64,000 bases of DNA from an uncultured Candidatus Saccharibacteria bacterium (lineage in GTDB: Bacteria; Patescibacteriota; Saccharimonadia; Saccharimonadales; Saccharimonadaceae), in the NCBI GenBank assembly GCA_938036785.1, contig CALHWE010000013.1, positions 34,466 through 98,465 of the forward strand. Direction: 5' to 3'. The translations under genes were made by a program, and so were the position numbers. Below are positions 43,819 to 53,133 of this stretch, piece by piece (the stretch's first letter is position 1; the number at the start of each line of letters is the position of its first letter). The notes under the pieces were generated by a model. That model was given only the letters and a program-made list of their open reading frames with translations. It was not told where the DNA came from and ran no database searches.

Positions 43819-45036
43819 ATGCCACAATTTCGCTACATCGCCATTACGAACAAAAATGACTCCATCAATGGAACGATCGACGCTCCCGATCGTGCCAGCG
43901 CCCTCGCTAGCCTGACCCGTCAAGGCCTGCGACCAATTAGTGCTGAAGAAGTCAAGCCAAAACGCGCCAGCTTTGCTCTCTTTGGTGGCAACAAAGTCAA
44001 GAGTGAGGACTTGGTGATGTTTACCCGCCAGCTCAGTGCTATGGTGTCGGCTGGTGTGCCGTTGCTGCGCGCCATGGGTTCGCTGCACGACCACACCAGT
44101 AGCAAAGCCCTCCAAATAGTGACAGGCGACCTGCTGCGCGATGTCGAGGGCGGTATGGCACTCGCCGACGCACTCGAAAAGCATCCAGAGACCTTTAATA
44201 CCGTTTTTATTAACATGGTACGCGCGGGCGAGGCGGCTGGTATTCTCGATGATATCCTCAAGCGTCTGGCCATGCAACAAGAAAAAAATGCCAGCATGCG
44301 CAAAAAAATCAAAAGTGCCATGACATACCCTACCGTGCTCATTGTTATCACTATTGCCGCCTTTTTTGGCTTGATGGTCTTTGTTATTCCACAAATCGGC
44401 AGCATTGTGCGCGGCCTCGGCGGGCCAGACGCCAAATTACCTGCCATCACCGAGTTTATGCTCGGGCTAAGCGCGTTTATCATCCAATATGGGATCTTTA
44501 TCATTGCTGCGCTCGGTGCGGGGATATACTTCTTCCGCCGCTATATCAAGACACCAGCAGGCAAACTCTGGCTCCACACCATCATTCTCAAGATACCAAA
44601 AATCAACGATATTATTACCAAGATCGCCGTTGCTCGCTTTGCTCGCACATTCTCGGCGTTGATGGGGTCGGGGGTAGCAGTGCTCGAATCCCTCCGCGTG
44701 ACTGCCCGAGCAGTGGGCAACAAAGTCTACGAAAATGCCCTCAATGATGCTGCCGAGCAAGTCAAAAATGGGCGCAACCTCTCGAGTATCATCGAAAAAA
44801 ATCCGCTCTTCCCACCCATTGTGGCGCAAATGCTCTCCGTTGGCGAAGAGACTGGTCAGACCGATACCGTGCTTGTAAAGGTGGCAGATTATTATGAGGA
44901 GGAAGTAGACGTCGCAATCGATGGCATCAGCTCCATCATCGAGCCCGTCATGATCGTCATCATGGGCGGTATGGTCGGGCTCATTGCCGCCTCGGTGATG
45001 TTGCCAATCTCAAATATGGCAAACCAGATTAAGTAA
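43819..45036 (+). CDS. pilC: type IV pilus inner-membrane platform protein PilC
   Basis: A 405-residue PilC/GspF: two T2SSF domains (about 70-195 and 270-395), with the conserved FTRQLSAMVSAGVPL and FARTFSALMGSGVAV openings, and three membrane helices. It is the platform that couples the PilB motor to pilin insertion. AAAGGAA precedes the ATG at 6 bases. The next genes, pilM onward, start 200 bases later from their own promoter. Confidence 0.95.
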   Translation: MPQFRYIAITNKNDSINGTIDAPDRASALASLTRQGLRPISAEEVKPKRASFALFGGNKVKSEDLVMFTRQLSAMVSAGVPLLRAMGSLHDHTSSKALQIVTGDLLRDVEGGMALADALEKHPETFNTVFINMVRAGEAAGILDDILKRLAMQQEKNASMRKKIKSAMTYPTVLIVITIAAFFGLMVFVIPQIGSIVRGLGGPDAKLPAITEFMLGLSAFIIQYGIFIIAALGAGIYFFRRYIKTPAGKLWLHTIILKIPKINDIITKIAVARFARTFSALMGSGVAVLESLRVTARAVGNKVYENALNDAAEQVKNGRNLSSIIEKNPLFPPIVAQMLSVGEETGQTDTVLVKVADYYEEEVDVAIDGISSIIEPVMIVIMGGMVGLIAASVMLPISNMANQIK

Positions 45037-45182
45037 GGCTGGATTCCCTATTCTCCGTCAGTGTTTCAACCACGCATTAGCTCTTTATCTGATAGCGTGA
45101 TCTGCCACTAGCCAGCGACCTGTCTTTTCTGCCATTATCACACCACAAACAGCAGTCTACCAATCCATGACAATCCTCCTCA

Positions 45183-45196
45183 AAACGCTAGCGTTT
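45183..45196. promoter_or_regulatory. perfect palindrome in pilM promoter region
   Basis: AAACGCTAGCGTTT, 14 bases, perfect dyad. It ends 17 bases before the TATAAT box and so overlaps the -35 region; a possible repressor site. Confidence 0.35.
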
Positions 45197-45212
45197 ATCA
45201 TATCGCTTATGC

Positions 45213-45218
45213 TATAAT
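45213..45218 (+). promoter_or_regulatory. -10 box of pilMNO operon
   Basis: TATAAT 18 bases before ATG 45237; leader about 12 bases, with no clear Shine-Dalgarno. Confidence 0.6.
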
Positions 45219-45236
45219 GACGGAAACGAACGTATC

Positions 45237-46295
45237 ATGGCAAAGTTATTTTATCGCGACAAACCAATCATCGGTCTCGACATTAGTCAGACAGGCATCA
45301 AAATCATGTCGATCGACTCCAAGCGCTGGCTCGTACTGGGCTATGGTTCGCTCGACCTCGACCCCAAGGAAGTCCAAACGTCCCTCGACAACCCTGATGA
45401 CTCCTACCTGGCTGAGCGCCTCAGCTCGCTCATCAACGAACATCTCATTGGTAACCTTGGTAGCGATCACGTAGTGATTGGTGTGCCAACCAGCCGCACC
45501 TACTCGCGCACTTTCATGATCCCAGCCAAAGAAGCAGCGCACCTCGATGGCGCTATCCAGGTGGAGGTCGACCAGTATATCCCCTTGCCGCTCGATTCAC
45601 TTTACGTTGACTATGAAGTGATCGAGCACACCAAAGAGCAGCTCAACGTTGTGATGTCAGCTGTGCCCAAGCAGCTGGTCGACGCCTGTTTGCAGGCAGC
45701 CGAAGCGGTGGGACTCGTGCCAGTAGTTGTTGAACCTAATATCAACGCTATTGCACGCGTGCTCGACAGCGCTGATGCTGGCAACCTTCTCACACTCGTC
45801 GTCGATATTGGCCCAGCGAGTACCGATATCGCTGTGCTGGATAAAAGCGCCGTCCGCCTCACTGGTGGAGTGGCAATTGGCGGTAATACCTTCACTATCG
45901 ACATCTCGAAGCATCTCAACATCACACTCGAGAATGCCCACCAGCTCAAAGTGCTCAATGGCCTCTCACCTGGGCCACGCCAAGCTGGCATCACCGAGGC
46001 ACTCAAACCAAGCCTCAAACGCATCAGCACCGAGATTCGCAAGGTGATCCGCTATTACAACGACCGGATTGGCGATGAGCGCAAGATCGAGCAGATCGTC
46101 ATCGTTGGTGGTGGTAGCAATGTGCCGGGCATGGGTGACTTCTTCACCAACGACCTCGTCATGCCAGTGCGTGTCGTTAATCCATGGCAAAAGCTCGACT
46201 TTGGCAAACTCCAGCAGCCCCAAAAGCAGTTTCGGCCACGGTATATCAGTGTTGCAGGCCTGGCCAGCCTTAGTAGTGGGGAGATTTGGAAATGA
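45237..46295 (+). CDS. pilM: type IV pilus assembly protein PilM
   Basis: A 352-residue actin-like (FtsA-fold) PilM. It has the GLDISQTGIKIM start, the LVVDIGPASTDIAV phosphate loop, and the GGGSNVPGM nucleotide-binding loop. It sits on the cytoplasmic face and binds the PilN N terminus. It overlaps pilN by 4 bases (ATGA). Confidence 0.94.
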   Translation: MAKLFYRDKPIIGLDISQTGIKIMSIDSKRWLVLGYGSLDLDPKEVQTSLDNPDDSYLAERLSSLINEHLIGNLGSDHVVIGVPTSRTYSRTFMIPAKEAAHLDGAIQVEVDQYIPLPLDSLYVDYEVIEHTKEQLNVVMSAVPKQLVDACLQAAEAVGLVPVVVEPNINAIARVLDSADAGNLLTLVVDIGPASTDIAVLDKSAVRLTGGVAIGGNTFTIDISKHLNITLENAHQLKVLNGLSPGPRQAGITEALKPSLKRISTEIRKVIRYYNDRIGDERKIEQIVIVGGGSNVPGMGDFFTNDLVMPVRVVNPWQKLDFGKLQQPQKQFRPRYISVAGLASLSSGEIWK

Positions 46296-46852
46296 TTAAT
46301 CTATTGCCACCAGCGTATAAAAAGCAGCTCGCTGCGAGCCGCACCAACACCTTACTGCGCCGCTATGTCGTGCTACTCTTTGTCTTAGTCTTTATCGTTT
46401 TGGCTGAAATCGGCGGCGTGTACTTTTTCATCGCAACCGAGCGTGGCCGCAACGAAGCCGCCGTAGAGCGCAACCACAACAAAACTGCCGAGTACGCCAC
46501 CGTCAAGCGTGAAGCCACCGAGTTCAAAGCCAACCTCACTACTGCCAAGGCCATACTCGACCAACAGGTCTCGTACACTCGCCTTATCAAGCTCATTGCC
46601 GATCGCCTCCCACCCAATGTCATCATCGAACAGCTTAATATTGACCCAACCACCTTTGGCACCCCCACCACGCTGAGCATTCGTGCCAAAGGCTACAACG
46701 ATGCTATTGCTCTGCGCAACCGCCTCAACGACTCCGCCATCTTCTCCAGCGTCAGCTTCCAATCCATCACGCTGCAGGAAAAAGACGCCGGTAGCTACCC
46801 CTACACCTCAACCTACAGTGTCACATTCAAGAAAGGAATCGGCCAACAATGA
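46292..46852 (+). CDS. pilN: type IV pilus assembly protein PilN
   Basis: A 186-residue PilN. The N-terminal MINLLPPAYK is the PilM-binding signature, followed by one membrane helix (about 25-48) and a coiled-coil plus ferredoxin-like periplasm-side domain. The start at 46292 gives the canonical N terminus; a TTG at 46286 would add two residues. It overlaps both neighbours by 4 bases. Confidence 0.92.
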   Translation: MINLLPPAYKKQLAASRTNTLLRRYVVLLFVLVFIVLAEIGGVYFFIATERGRNEAAVERNHNKTAEYATVKREATEFKANLTTAKAILDQQVSYTRLIKLIADRLPPNVIIEQLNIDPTTFGTPTTLSIRAKGYNDAIALRNRLNDSAIFSSVSFQSITLQEKDAGSYPYTSTYSVTFKKGIGQQ

Positions 46853-47490
46853 GCAAAAAATTCACGCTAACAGCGACAAACCTCCGGATTATCCTCGCCG
46901 TGTCGCTGGTAGCCATTACTGCAATTGGAGCTGGTGGTTTTACCCTTGCCTATAACTGGCTTGATAGTTTTGCGGCCGATGCCAGCACTGTTGCCTCGCA
47001 AGCTGCCGCTAGTGAGTCGGAGCTGCAAGAGCTCTCCCAGACCGAAAAGATGCTCAAAACGCAGCATCATGCCGTCGAGCGCGCCTCCAAGATCGCTGCC
47101 GAAAGTAAAAGCTACCAATATCAAGATCAGATTATTAACGATCTTAACGACTTTGCCCGCAAAGCTGGCATTACGATCTCAGACATTACCTTTGCTGATG
47201 ACAACGCCAAGGGCGGCTCATCGAGCAGCTCGTCAAGCAGTTCATCGAGTAGCAACAAGACAGGCACATCCCTGCCTGCGATTGCCGGGCTCAAAGCCAC
47301 CACCGCTTCTGTTACCGTTAAGAACCCCGTCGAGTACCGCAAGCTCCTTACCTTCATGTACTTGGTGGAGCAAAGCCTGACGAAGATGCGCATAGCCAAT
47401 GTTGACCTCTCGCGCAGCACCGCTCAGGGCCAGGCGCCCGATAGCATCACTAGCAACACATTAACCATCGAGGTATATCTCCGATCATGA
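46849..47490 (+). CDS. pilO: type IV pilus assembly protein PilO
   Basis: A 213-residue PilO-like protein. It has an N-terminal membrane helix (about 12-38), a coiled coil and a ferredoxin-like domain. A serine run of about 12 residues (SSSSS... after GG, roughly 123-136) sits in the loop before the final domain, like a flexible linker. It pairs with PilN and overlaps the next small gene by 4 bases. Confidence 0.85.
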   Translation: MSKKFTLTATNLRIILAVSLVAITAIGAGGFTLAYNWLDSFAADASTVASQAAASESELQELSQTEKMLKTQHHAVERASKIAAESKSYQYQDQIINDLNDFARKAGITISDITFADDNAKGGSSSSSSSSSSSSNKTGTSLPAIAGLKATTASVTVKNPVEYRKLLTFMYLVEQSLTKMRIANVDLSRSTAQGQAPDSITSNTLTIEVYLRS

Positions 47491-47771
47491 ACAGCGATCT
47501 CTCACTCGCCGCGCTTGGGCGCGCCAGTAGCAAATTTCTCCACCGCTACCACATCATTCTCTTCGTTATTATCGCCTTTGGCGGCCTGGCGGTTACTACC
47601 TTCTTGCTCAACACCACCATCTCCAAGGCGTCAGAGGCTGCGCCACCCCAGCCTACCAATGGCATCGACCAAACCACCATCAAAAAAATCGAGCAACTCA
47701 AAACCGCCAGCGAGTCCGACCAAAGCGCCAGCCAACTACCGATTAGCTCGCGTAACCCATTTGTTGAGTAA
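47487..47771 (+). CDS. small membrane protein of pilus locus (PilP-like position)
   Basis: A 94-residue protein with one membrane helix (about 22-46) and a short extracytoplasmic tail that ends SSRNPFVE. The NPF ending resembles the N-terminal segment of PilP/GspC-like proteins that follow pilO. Overlap of 4 bases with pilO places it in the same operon. It is too short to carry a PilP beta domain. Confidence 0.65.
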   Translation: MNSDLSLAALGRASSKFLHRYHIILFVIIAFGGLAVTTFLLNTTISKASEAAPPQPTNGIDQTTIKKIEQLKTASESDQSASQLPISSRNPFVE

Positions 47772-47813
47772 CATTTTGCGCAGCCGCTAGTGGAGCTTTT
47801 TGCGGCGCAATGC

Positions 47814-47819
47814 TATACT
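47814..47819 (+). promoter_or_regulatory. -10 box, leaderless promoter of PRC-barrel gene
   Basis: TATACT preceded by TGC, exactly 6 bases before ATG 47826. Confidence 0.75.
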
Positions 47820-47825
47820 ACACAT

Positions 47826-48428
47826 ATGATACTGCTCGGATCTGCACTCGCCAACTATCCCGTGATGAGCTTGCAAATGGGTGGTAAAGTTGGCAGCCTC
47901 GCCCAGCCGCTTGTCGATCCAGCCACTCTAGCAATCGTTGCCTACACTGTGGACGGCTCATTTGCTAACGACACAACCATGCTGCTCCGCCTCGCTGATG
48001 TGCGCGAGATGAGTGAACTTGGTATGATCATCGACTCTGTCGACGAGCTCATCACCCCCACCGACGTCATCAAGATCCAGCGCCTCTATGAGCTCAAGTT
48101 TCACCTTTTGGGTATGCCTGTTCAAGACAAGCGCGGGCGACGCCTGGGCAAGATTAGCGACTATACGATCGAGACGGGTAATTTTGTCATCCAGCAGCTC
48201 ATCGTCCGGCGCTCGTGGCTCCACCGCTTAAATGATGCTGAGTTGGTTATCCATCGGTCGCAAATTATTGAGATCAATAACGACGCTATCATCGTCCAGT
48301 CGCAGGCTGAGACCAAAAAACCCGAGCAAAAGGCCACTCAACCGGCCATGAGTAGTGGCGAATACGTCAACCCCTTCCGTAAGCCATCGCAAGCTCGAGA
48401 GTCAATCAAGAGCGACGAGCGTCGCTAA
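47826..48428 (+). CDS. PRC-barrel domain protein
   Basis: A 200-residue protein with two PRC-barrel-like halves (about 5-80 and 88-155: GKVGSLAQPLVDP... and KRGRRLGKISDYTIE) and a charged tail. PRC barrels bind RNA or protein partners in ribosome maturation and photosynthetic complexes. Start 47826 is preferred to in-frame GTG 47791 because of the -10 box. It follows the pilus operon but has its own promoter. Confidence 0.78.
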   Translation: MILLGSALANYPVMSLQMGGKVGSLAQPLVDPATLAIVAYTVDGSFANDTTMLLRLADVREMSELGMIIDSVDELITPTDVIKIQRLYELKFHLLGMPVQDKRGRRLGKISDYTIETGNFVIQQLIVRRSWLHRLNDAELVIHRSQIIEINNDAIIVQSQAETKKPEQKATQPAMSSGEYVNPFRKPSQARESIKSDERR

Positions 48429-48432
48429 CATA

Positions 48433-49104
48433 TCAGTATTCATCACCCACCAAAGCGGCTCTGATGTCATCATAGGCAAAGCCTTGGCGCAAAAGATACG
48501 CGATAAGCTTTTGCTCATCTGGGTAGCGGGGGCGTTTTTTGGCAATCATCTTCGCTAGCTCGTCTTCATCAGTCCGCCTCGACTGCGCTAATGCTTGGTT
48601 TATCACGCCCGGTGCAACGCCCTTAGCACGTAGCTCTGCCTCCAGTTTGCGGCGCGACGCACCCTTACTCTGGTGGCGATTCTCTACCCACCACTGGGCA
48701 AATGCCCCATCGTCGATATGACCACGCTGCTCAAGACGCGCAAACACCCGTTGCACAACCGCTAGTGAAGCACCAGGCTTCTCAACCAGCGTGCCAGTTT
48801 TGCGTTGTTTATACTTGCGTGGCAGTGTTTTGCGCTGGAGATAGTCACGGATTTCGCGCGCACTGTGCGGCCGCATCAGAGTGTACTCAAGCGCCCGCGC
48901 GTAGAGCTTACCAAACTCCCCCTCGCGGCGTAGCTCAGTCAGCTCGGCTTCAGTTAGTATTCGCCCCACCTTCACGCCACAATCCACCACCTGCGCCACA
49001 TCAAGGCTAAAATCATACGTGCCATCAATAAATACATTCACTCGATCGGCATTCCGCACCTGCGCCGTGAGTGCAGTAATGGTGTAGGTTTTTTCTGTCG
49101 GCAT
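48433..49104 (-). CDS. recX: regulatory protein RecX
   Basis: A 223-residue RecX. Three-helix repeats are visible: YALEYTLMRPHSAREIRDYLQ, the RVFARLEQRGHIDDGAFAQWWV repeat, and the last ELAKMIAKKRPRYPDEQKLIAYLLRQGF. It modulates RecA filaments. Start 49104 is set by a TATAAT box exactly 6 bases upstream; an in-frame start at 49140 would lie upstream of that box. recA itself is at 51904, about 3 kb away. Confidence 0.9.
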   Translation of the reverse strand: MPTEKTYTITALTAQVRNADRVNVFIDGTYDFSLDVAQVVDCGVKVGRILTEAELTELRREGEFGKLYARALEYTLMRPHSAREIRDYLQRKTLPRKYKQRKTGTLVEKPGASLAVVQRVFARLEQRGHIDDGAFAQWWVENRHQSKGASRRKLEAELRAKGVAPGVINQALAQSRRTDEDELAKMIAKKRPRYPDEQKLIAYLLRQGFAYDDIRAALVGDEY

Positions 49105-49110
49105 ATATTT

Positions 49111-49116
49111 ATTATA
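49111..49116 (-). promoter_or_regulatory. -10 box, leaderless promoter of recX
   Basis: TATAAT on the minus strand exactly 6 bases before ATG 49104. Confidence 0.75.
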
Positions 49117-49183
49117 CGCAAGTTTATCGAGTCGTGTCACCCAGCCCAGCTCTCCTCTCTGGAAACGAGCTACGCCAACCCTA

Positions 49184-50212
49184 CTACTGAAATGCTTTGA
49201 GATAGATGTTATATGCTTTATCGATGAAGGCAGCTTTATTGGTACGAAAAGCTGATTGATCGCTATTTATTTCTTCAACTCTCTCGCCATCAGAAACAAA
49301 CTCTATTTTCTCTACTGGTACCATATCCCCAATCATAACAGTTGGCCGGCGTGTCTGCTCATCTCGAGCGGGGGATACGTCAACAACATAGAACGTACTG
49401 CGTTGAGTATACCCTCCATCAGCAAGCAATTTATTAGTATTATCATAGGCAAGAAAAGCTCTCATACTATTAATTGGTTCATATACTGTGTATACACCCG
49501 CTGGACTAACCTTTCTTAGCTTAAAATCAGATATATCTTTGTACCAAAAATTCTTGCATTCATCAAAGAACATATAGATGACTTCATCTCGCGTGAACGC
49601 CGGGATCTTATCAGAGTTCTCTCGCAGTTTATCATCCCACGCTCTCACTCCAAGGCCACTAATTGGGTTATACCACGCATATACACCTTCATCAAAATAA
49701 CTGGTGATGATGTCGCTATTCTCTGTGACAATCACCCTGCCAACCGCATCACCCAAGCACCCCAGCATGATTCCCTTGCCAGTTCTATCAACAATCTCTG
49801 CATTATTACCCATAGACGGCTCCTCGTAGTCCATCCGTGGACAGACCAGCAGCAGCTTATCACCAATTGGTTGAATGTAGCAAAAATTAATAAAATGCTG
49901 GCCAAGGTCAAGGTGTGCTACCTGTTTAACTGCCTCTTTCTCCCAATCAATGACAAATTCAAGCACCGAAAAGATACTATCTACCTTGATTTCTGTAAAA
50001 CAAGCCCACCCATCTCTCATTGGAATATTACTCGAGAGCAAAACATAGAGATGATTATCATAGCCAAGCTGCATGCTACATATTTCTGTCGTCTTGTGCC
50101 CGTACTCTTTGAGTATCTCGCGCAGATTTGCTACGCGCGTTATATCAATCTGCGTCGTGGGAAGCGCATCTAGCACGCTACTTTCGTCTTTCAAGTCATC
50201 ATTTTCAGTCAT
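49184..50212 (-). CDS. hypothetical protein, beta-propeller-like
   Basis: A 342-residue soluble protein. Repeated short strands with Trp, Tyr and Asp (AWYNPISGLGVRAWDD, NFWYKDISDFKLRK) suggest a beta-propeller or similar all-beta fold. No signal peptide. It overlaps the hydrolase gene by 4 bases (ATGA), and GAGGAGAAG precedes ATG 50212, which I prefer to an in-frame start at 50233. Not recognised as a known family. Confidence 0.6.
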   Translation of the reverse strand: MTENDDLKDESSVLDALPTTQIDITRVANLREILKEYGHKTTEICSMQLGYDNHLYVLLSSNIPMRDGWACFTEIKVDSIFSVLEFVIDWEKEAVKQVAHLDLGQHFINFCYIQPIGDKLLLVCPRMDYEEPSMGNNAEIVDRTGKGIMLGCLGDAVGRVIVTENSDIITSYFDEGVYAWYNPISGLGVRAWDDKLRENSDKIPAFTRDEVIYMFFDECKNFWYKDISDFKLRKVSPAGVYTVYEPINSMRAFLAYDNTNKLLADGGYTQRSTFYVVDVSPARDEQTRRPTVMIGDMVPVEKIEFVSDGERVEEINSDQSAFRTNKAAFIDKAYNIYLKAFQ

Positions 50213-50823
50213 TTCTTCTCCTCTCTTAAACAAATTTCTACCAGCTCTGGAAACGCTCGTGTCTGCATTGCACTGAAGGTGAAGTGGCCATGGTCGACAA
50301 ATCGATGGTAGCGTAGCTGGGGTAGCTCACGGCGGAGCTTTGCCGTGGAGCTTTGCAGATGTGGGTAGTCATTAGTAGAGTAGAGCACGTCAATGCCGTA
50401 CACTGCTTTGTGGTCTATCTGGCGGTCGAGTGCAAAGCGAAAGAAATCTCCTACCTCTCCCTCAACATCCAGCCACGGTGCCACCAGCACGACCCGGCCA
50501 ACACGGCAATTTCCCTCACTCAGCCAGCGAAGCAAAAAACCTCCACCACAACTATGGCCCACTAGCAGCGTACGCTCATCCACTGGCAGATGGGCAAACT
50601 CTTGACACCACGCCTCGTAGCGTGGCTCGTATGGACGAGGCATCTCAGGTGTTTGCGTTAGTATCTCACGTATCAAGAGTTGTTGCTGAAGCCAAGGCAG
50701 CCAATGTGAGTTGCTTGTACTATCGACCGTAGGGTTATGATATTTGTCAAAGCTGCGTCGTCCATGGAGGATGATTGCCCGAGTAAACGGAGTGTCGTTT
50801 CTGTAGTGGTTTTCGATATCCAT
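50209..50823 (-). CDS. alpha/beta hydrolase, RBBP9/YdeN-like
   Basis: A 204-residue serine hydrolase fold. The nucleophile elbow is VGHSCGG, the probable acid residue sits in the YSTNDYPH strand, and the catalytic His in VDHGHF near the end. RBBP9-like proteins have serine hydrolase activity with unknown natural substrates. It is probably part of a run recA-HIT-Nudix-hydrolase-49184 on the minus strand, with gaps of 2 to 66 bases. Confidence 0.82.
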   Translation of the reverse strand: MDIENHYRNDTPFTRAIILHGRRSFDKYHNPTVDSTSNSHWLPWLQQQLLIREILTQTPEMPRPYEPRYEAWCQEFAHLPVDERTLLVGHSCGGGFLLRWLSEGNCRVGRVVLVAPWLDVEGEVGDFFRFALDRQIDHKAVYGIDVLYSTNDYPHLQSSTAKLRRELPQLRYHRFVDHGHFTFSAMQTRAFPELVEICLREEKK

Positions 50824-50889
50824 GCTTTATTTTTACTCCTCTGGTGTCAACTCTAGACTCGTTGCCTTGGTCTTTTTTCTACCCCTATT

Positions 50890-51438
50890 TCATGACTCGC
50901 GCGATATTCGTCCTAGTTCTTCCATTAACAGTGCAAAATAGAGTGGCCGATGCGGCACAAGCATCACATCTTCTGGCTGCTCGACCATCTGGCGGAATGT
51001 GTCATACGGCACCCAGCGCAGTGCCGCCGCTTCACCATCAACCATATCGAGCGGCTCATCGTGATATTCATAGATATAAACAAAGTGAAACTCGCTATAC
51101 GCTGATTTGCGCTTTGGCAAACTTCCAATAAACTTCACTCGAGAAGTATCAAGCGTCATACCAATTTCTTCTTGAGCCTCACGCAGTGCCGCATCAAGCG
51201 GTGTTTCGCCAAGGCTCACGTGCCCTGCTGCCGAAATATCCCAATAGCCTGGCCAGTTTTTGACCTGGTCAGCTCGGCGCTGAAGCAATATGTCACACCC
51301 ACCATCACTACTACGCCGCCACAACCAAACATGCGCTGCCGCGACAATAGTGTCCTTGGTCAAATCTTTGCGGGTAAGGCCTTCACCCTGTTTTGGCGCT
51401 CCATTTGGGTGATAACTCTGCCATAGATCATTATGCAT
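50890..51438 (-). CDS. Nudix hydrolase
   Basis: A 182-residue Nudix protein with the full box GHVSLGETPLDAALREAQEEIG (G, E, REAQEE and G in order). The N-terminal region and the WLWRRSSDGGCDILLQRR strand resemble the isopentenyl-diphosphate isomerase-like Nudix group (YfcD). The substrate is not known; most Nudix enzymes hydrolyse nucleoside diphosphate derivatives. CAGGAG precedes ATG 51438. Confidence 0.87.
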   Translation of the reverse strand: MHNDLWQSYHPNGAPKQGEGLTRKDLTKDTIVAAAHVWLWRRSSDGGCDILLQRRADQVKNWPGYWDISAAGHVSLGETPLDAALREAQEEIGMTLDTSRVKFIGSLPKRKSAYSEFHFVYIYEYHDEPLDMVDGEAAALRWVPYDTFRQMVEQPEDVMLVPHRPLYFALLMEELGRISRES

Positions 51439-51454
51439 CACTTACTCCTGTGTA

Positions 51455-51901
51455 TTACTCTATATCAGTTACTATTTTTCGCATGTGCTGCGCTAGGCCA
51501 GCCAGCTCAGCTGTAGGCGACTCGGCACGGCTCCCTGGGCGATACAAGAACTGGCGTGGTTCATATTGAGTAATACCAGCGTCACCTTGTGTTCGTGGCA
51601 CAATGTGAATATGGAGGTGCGGCACCGACTGACCGTAGGCACGACCCTCATTCCAAGCGCAATTAAACCCTTGAGCGCCAACCGCTTGGCGTAGTACAGT
51701 CTTCACCTGTTTCATCAAAGCAAACAAATCAGTAAGTTCCTCTGATGTCAGCTCATCAACTGTCGCAACGATACGCCGTGGCGCAACCAAGCTATGTCCA
51801 GGTGTAATTGGTATGTTGGTTAAGAACGCAAATGAATGTGTTGTCTCTGCAAAAACCCGACCCTCATCTCGCACAACAGTTGTAAAAACTGAGGTTTTCA
51901 A
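51455..51901 (-). CDS. HIT-family hydrolase
   Basis: A 148-residue HIT protein. The histidine triad is PHLHIHIVPR (HLHIH), near residue 95. HIT enzymes hydrolyse adenylated substrates such as AMP-lysine or dinucleoside polyphosphates. The start is TTG, 2 bases after the recA stop codon, so translation may be coupled to recA. It is distinct from the interrupted HIT-like gene at 55503. Confidence 0.85.
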   Translation of the reverse strand: MKTSVFTTVVRDEGRVFAETTHSFAFLTNIPITPGHSLVAPRRIVATVDELTSEELTDLFALMKQVKTVLRQAVGAQGFNCAWNEGRAYGQSVPHLHIHIVPRTQGDAGITQYEPRQFLYRPGSRAESPTAELAGLAQHMRKIVTDIE

Positions 51902-51903
51902 CG

Positions 51904-52929
51904 CTACGCTTCTTCCGCCGCCTTCACTGCCTCACGAACTTTACTATCAATTTCAGCCAAGGTATCGGCATGCTCTTTGAGATATTCTTTGGTCTTGTCG
52001 CGACCTTGGCCAATTGTCTCGCCACCGTATTTGAAGAAAGCGCCAGACTTATCAACAATACCATGCTGCACCGCTAGGTCGAGGATATCCCCTGTCTTAG
52101 AGATGCCTTCGTTATACATAATGTCGAACTCAGCAACGCGGAAAGGCGGCGCAATCTTGTTTTTGACCACCTTTACCTTCGTGCGGTTACCGCGAATGTC
52201 ATCACCCACCTTAATTTGTCCAATTCGGCGGATATCCACCCGCTGCGAGGCATAGAACTTAAGCGCATTACCACCTGTTGTCGTCTCAGGATTGCCAAAC
52301 ATCACGCCAATCTTCATGCGGATCTGGTTGATGAAAATGACAGTTGCTTTGCTCTTGTTGATAATCCCGGTGAGCTTGCGCAGTGCCTGGCTCATCAGGC
52401 GAGCCTGGAGACCCATGTGTGAATCACCCATGTCACCGTCAATTTCTGCTTGCGGCGTCAACGCTGCCACCGAGTCCACCACGATGAGATCAACGGCGTT
52501 CGACCGCACCAGCGTCTCCGTAATCTCCAACGCTTGCTCACCATTGTCTGGCTGCGACACCAAAAGGTTATCTGTATCGACGCCAAGCTTCTTGGCATAG
52601 CTCGGGTCGAGCGCATGCTCAGCATCAACAAAAGCCGCTGTGCCACCCTGCTTCTGAATTTCAGCAATGGCATGTAGCGTCAGCGTCGTCTTACCGCTAC
52701 TCTCTGGCCCATAAATCTCGATAATGCGCCCCTTGGGGTAGCCACCACCCAGCGCAAGATCGAGGCTCAGTGAGCCAGACGGAATCACCGCTACATCTGC
52801 CTGGTGGAATTCACCAAGCTTCATAATGGCACCATCGCCAAATTGTTTTGTAATCTGATCCATCGCGAGGCCAAGCGCTTTGAGCTTGCCGTCATCTGTA
52901 GTTTGTGTCGTATTCGATTGTTTGGTCAT
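51904..52929 (-). CDS. recA: recombinase RecA
   Basis: A 341-residue RecA. Walker A GPESSGKT, the DSVAALTP strand, loop L1 (MGDSHMGLQARLMSQALRK), and loop L2 (GNPETTTGGNAL) are all present. It forms the strand-exchange filament for homologous recombination and SOS. I choose ATG 52929 with AGGAG upstream over a TTG at 52947. A TATAAT lies 25 bases upstream, so this message has a leader. It heads a likely operon with the HIT, Nudix and hydrolase genes. Confidence 0.97.
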   Translation of the reverse strand: MTKQSNTTQTTDDGKLKALGLAMDQITKQFGDGAIMKLGEFHQADVAVIPSGSLSLDLALGGGYPKGRIIEIYGPESSGKTTLTLHAIAEIQKQGGTAAFVDAEHALDPSYAKKLGVDTDNLLVSQPDNGEQALEITETLVRSNAVDLIVVDSVAALTPQAEIDGDMGDSHMGLQARLMSQALRKLTGIINKSKATVIFINQIRMKIGVMFGNPETTTGGNALKFYASQRVDIRRIGQIKVGDDIRGNRTKVKVVKNKIAPPFRVAEFDIMYNEGISKTGDILDLAVQHGIVDKSGAFFKYGGETIGQGRDKTKEYLKEHADTLAEIDSKVREAVKAAEEA

Positions 52930-53121
52930 ACGTCCCCTCTCCTTCAAGAATTTATTATACCAGAATCTCTTGCCGTTGTCCGCGTGGAGATTAGTTTGTA
53001 TTTACGAAGACTCAACATCACCGATTTATTTATTTTTATTAGCCTCCAGCATCCACTGCTCTATCAATGTGGAGTACGAAACAGCAACAATCTTCTAAAG
53101 AAATTTTCGTGGTAGATATGC

Positions 53122-53127
53122 TATAAT
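53122..53127 (+). promoter_or_regulatory. -10 box, leaderless promoter of pilin gene
   Basis: TATAAT preceded by TGC, exactly 6 bases before ATG 53134. Confidence 0.78.
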
Positions 53128-53133
53128 AACACC

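Noticed and set aside
43920..44504. 194-residue minus-strand frame
   Set aside because: Antisense to pilC; low-complexity Ser/Arg content.
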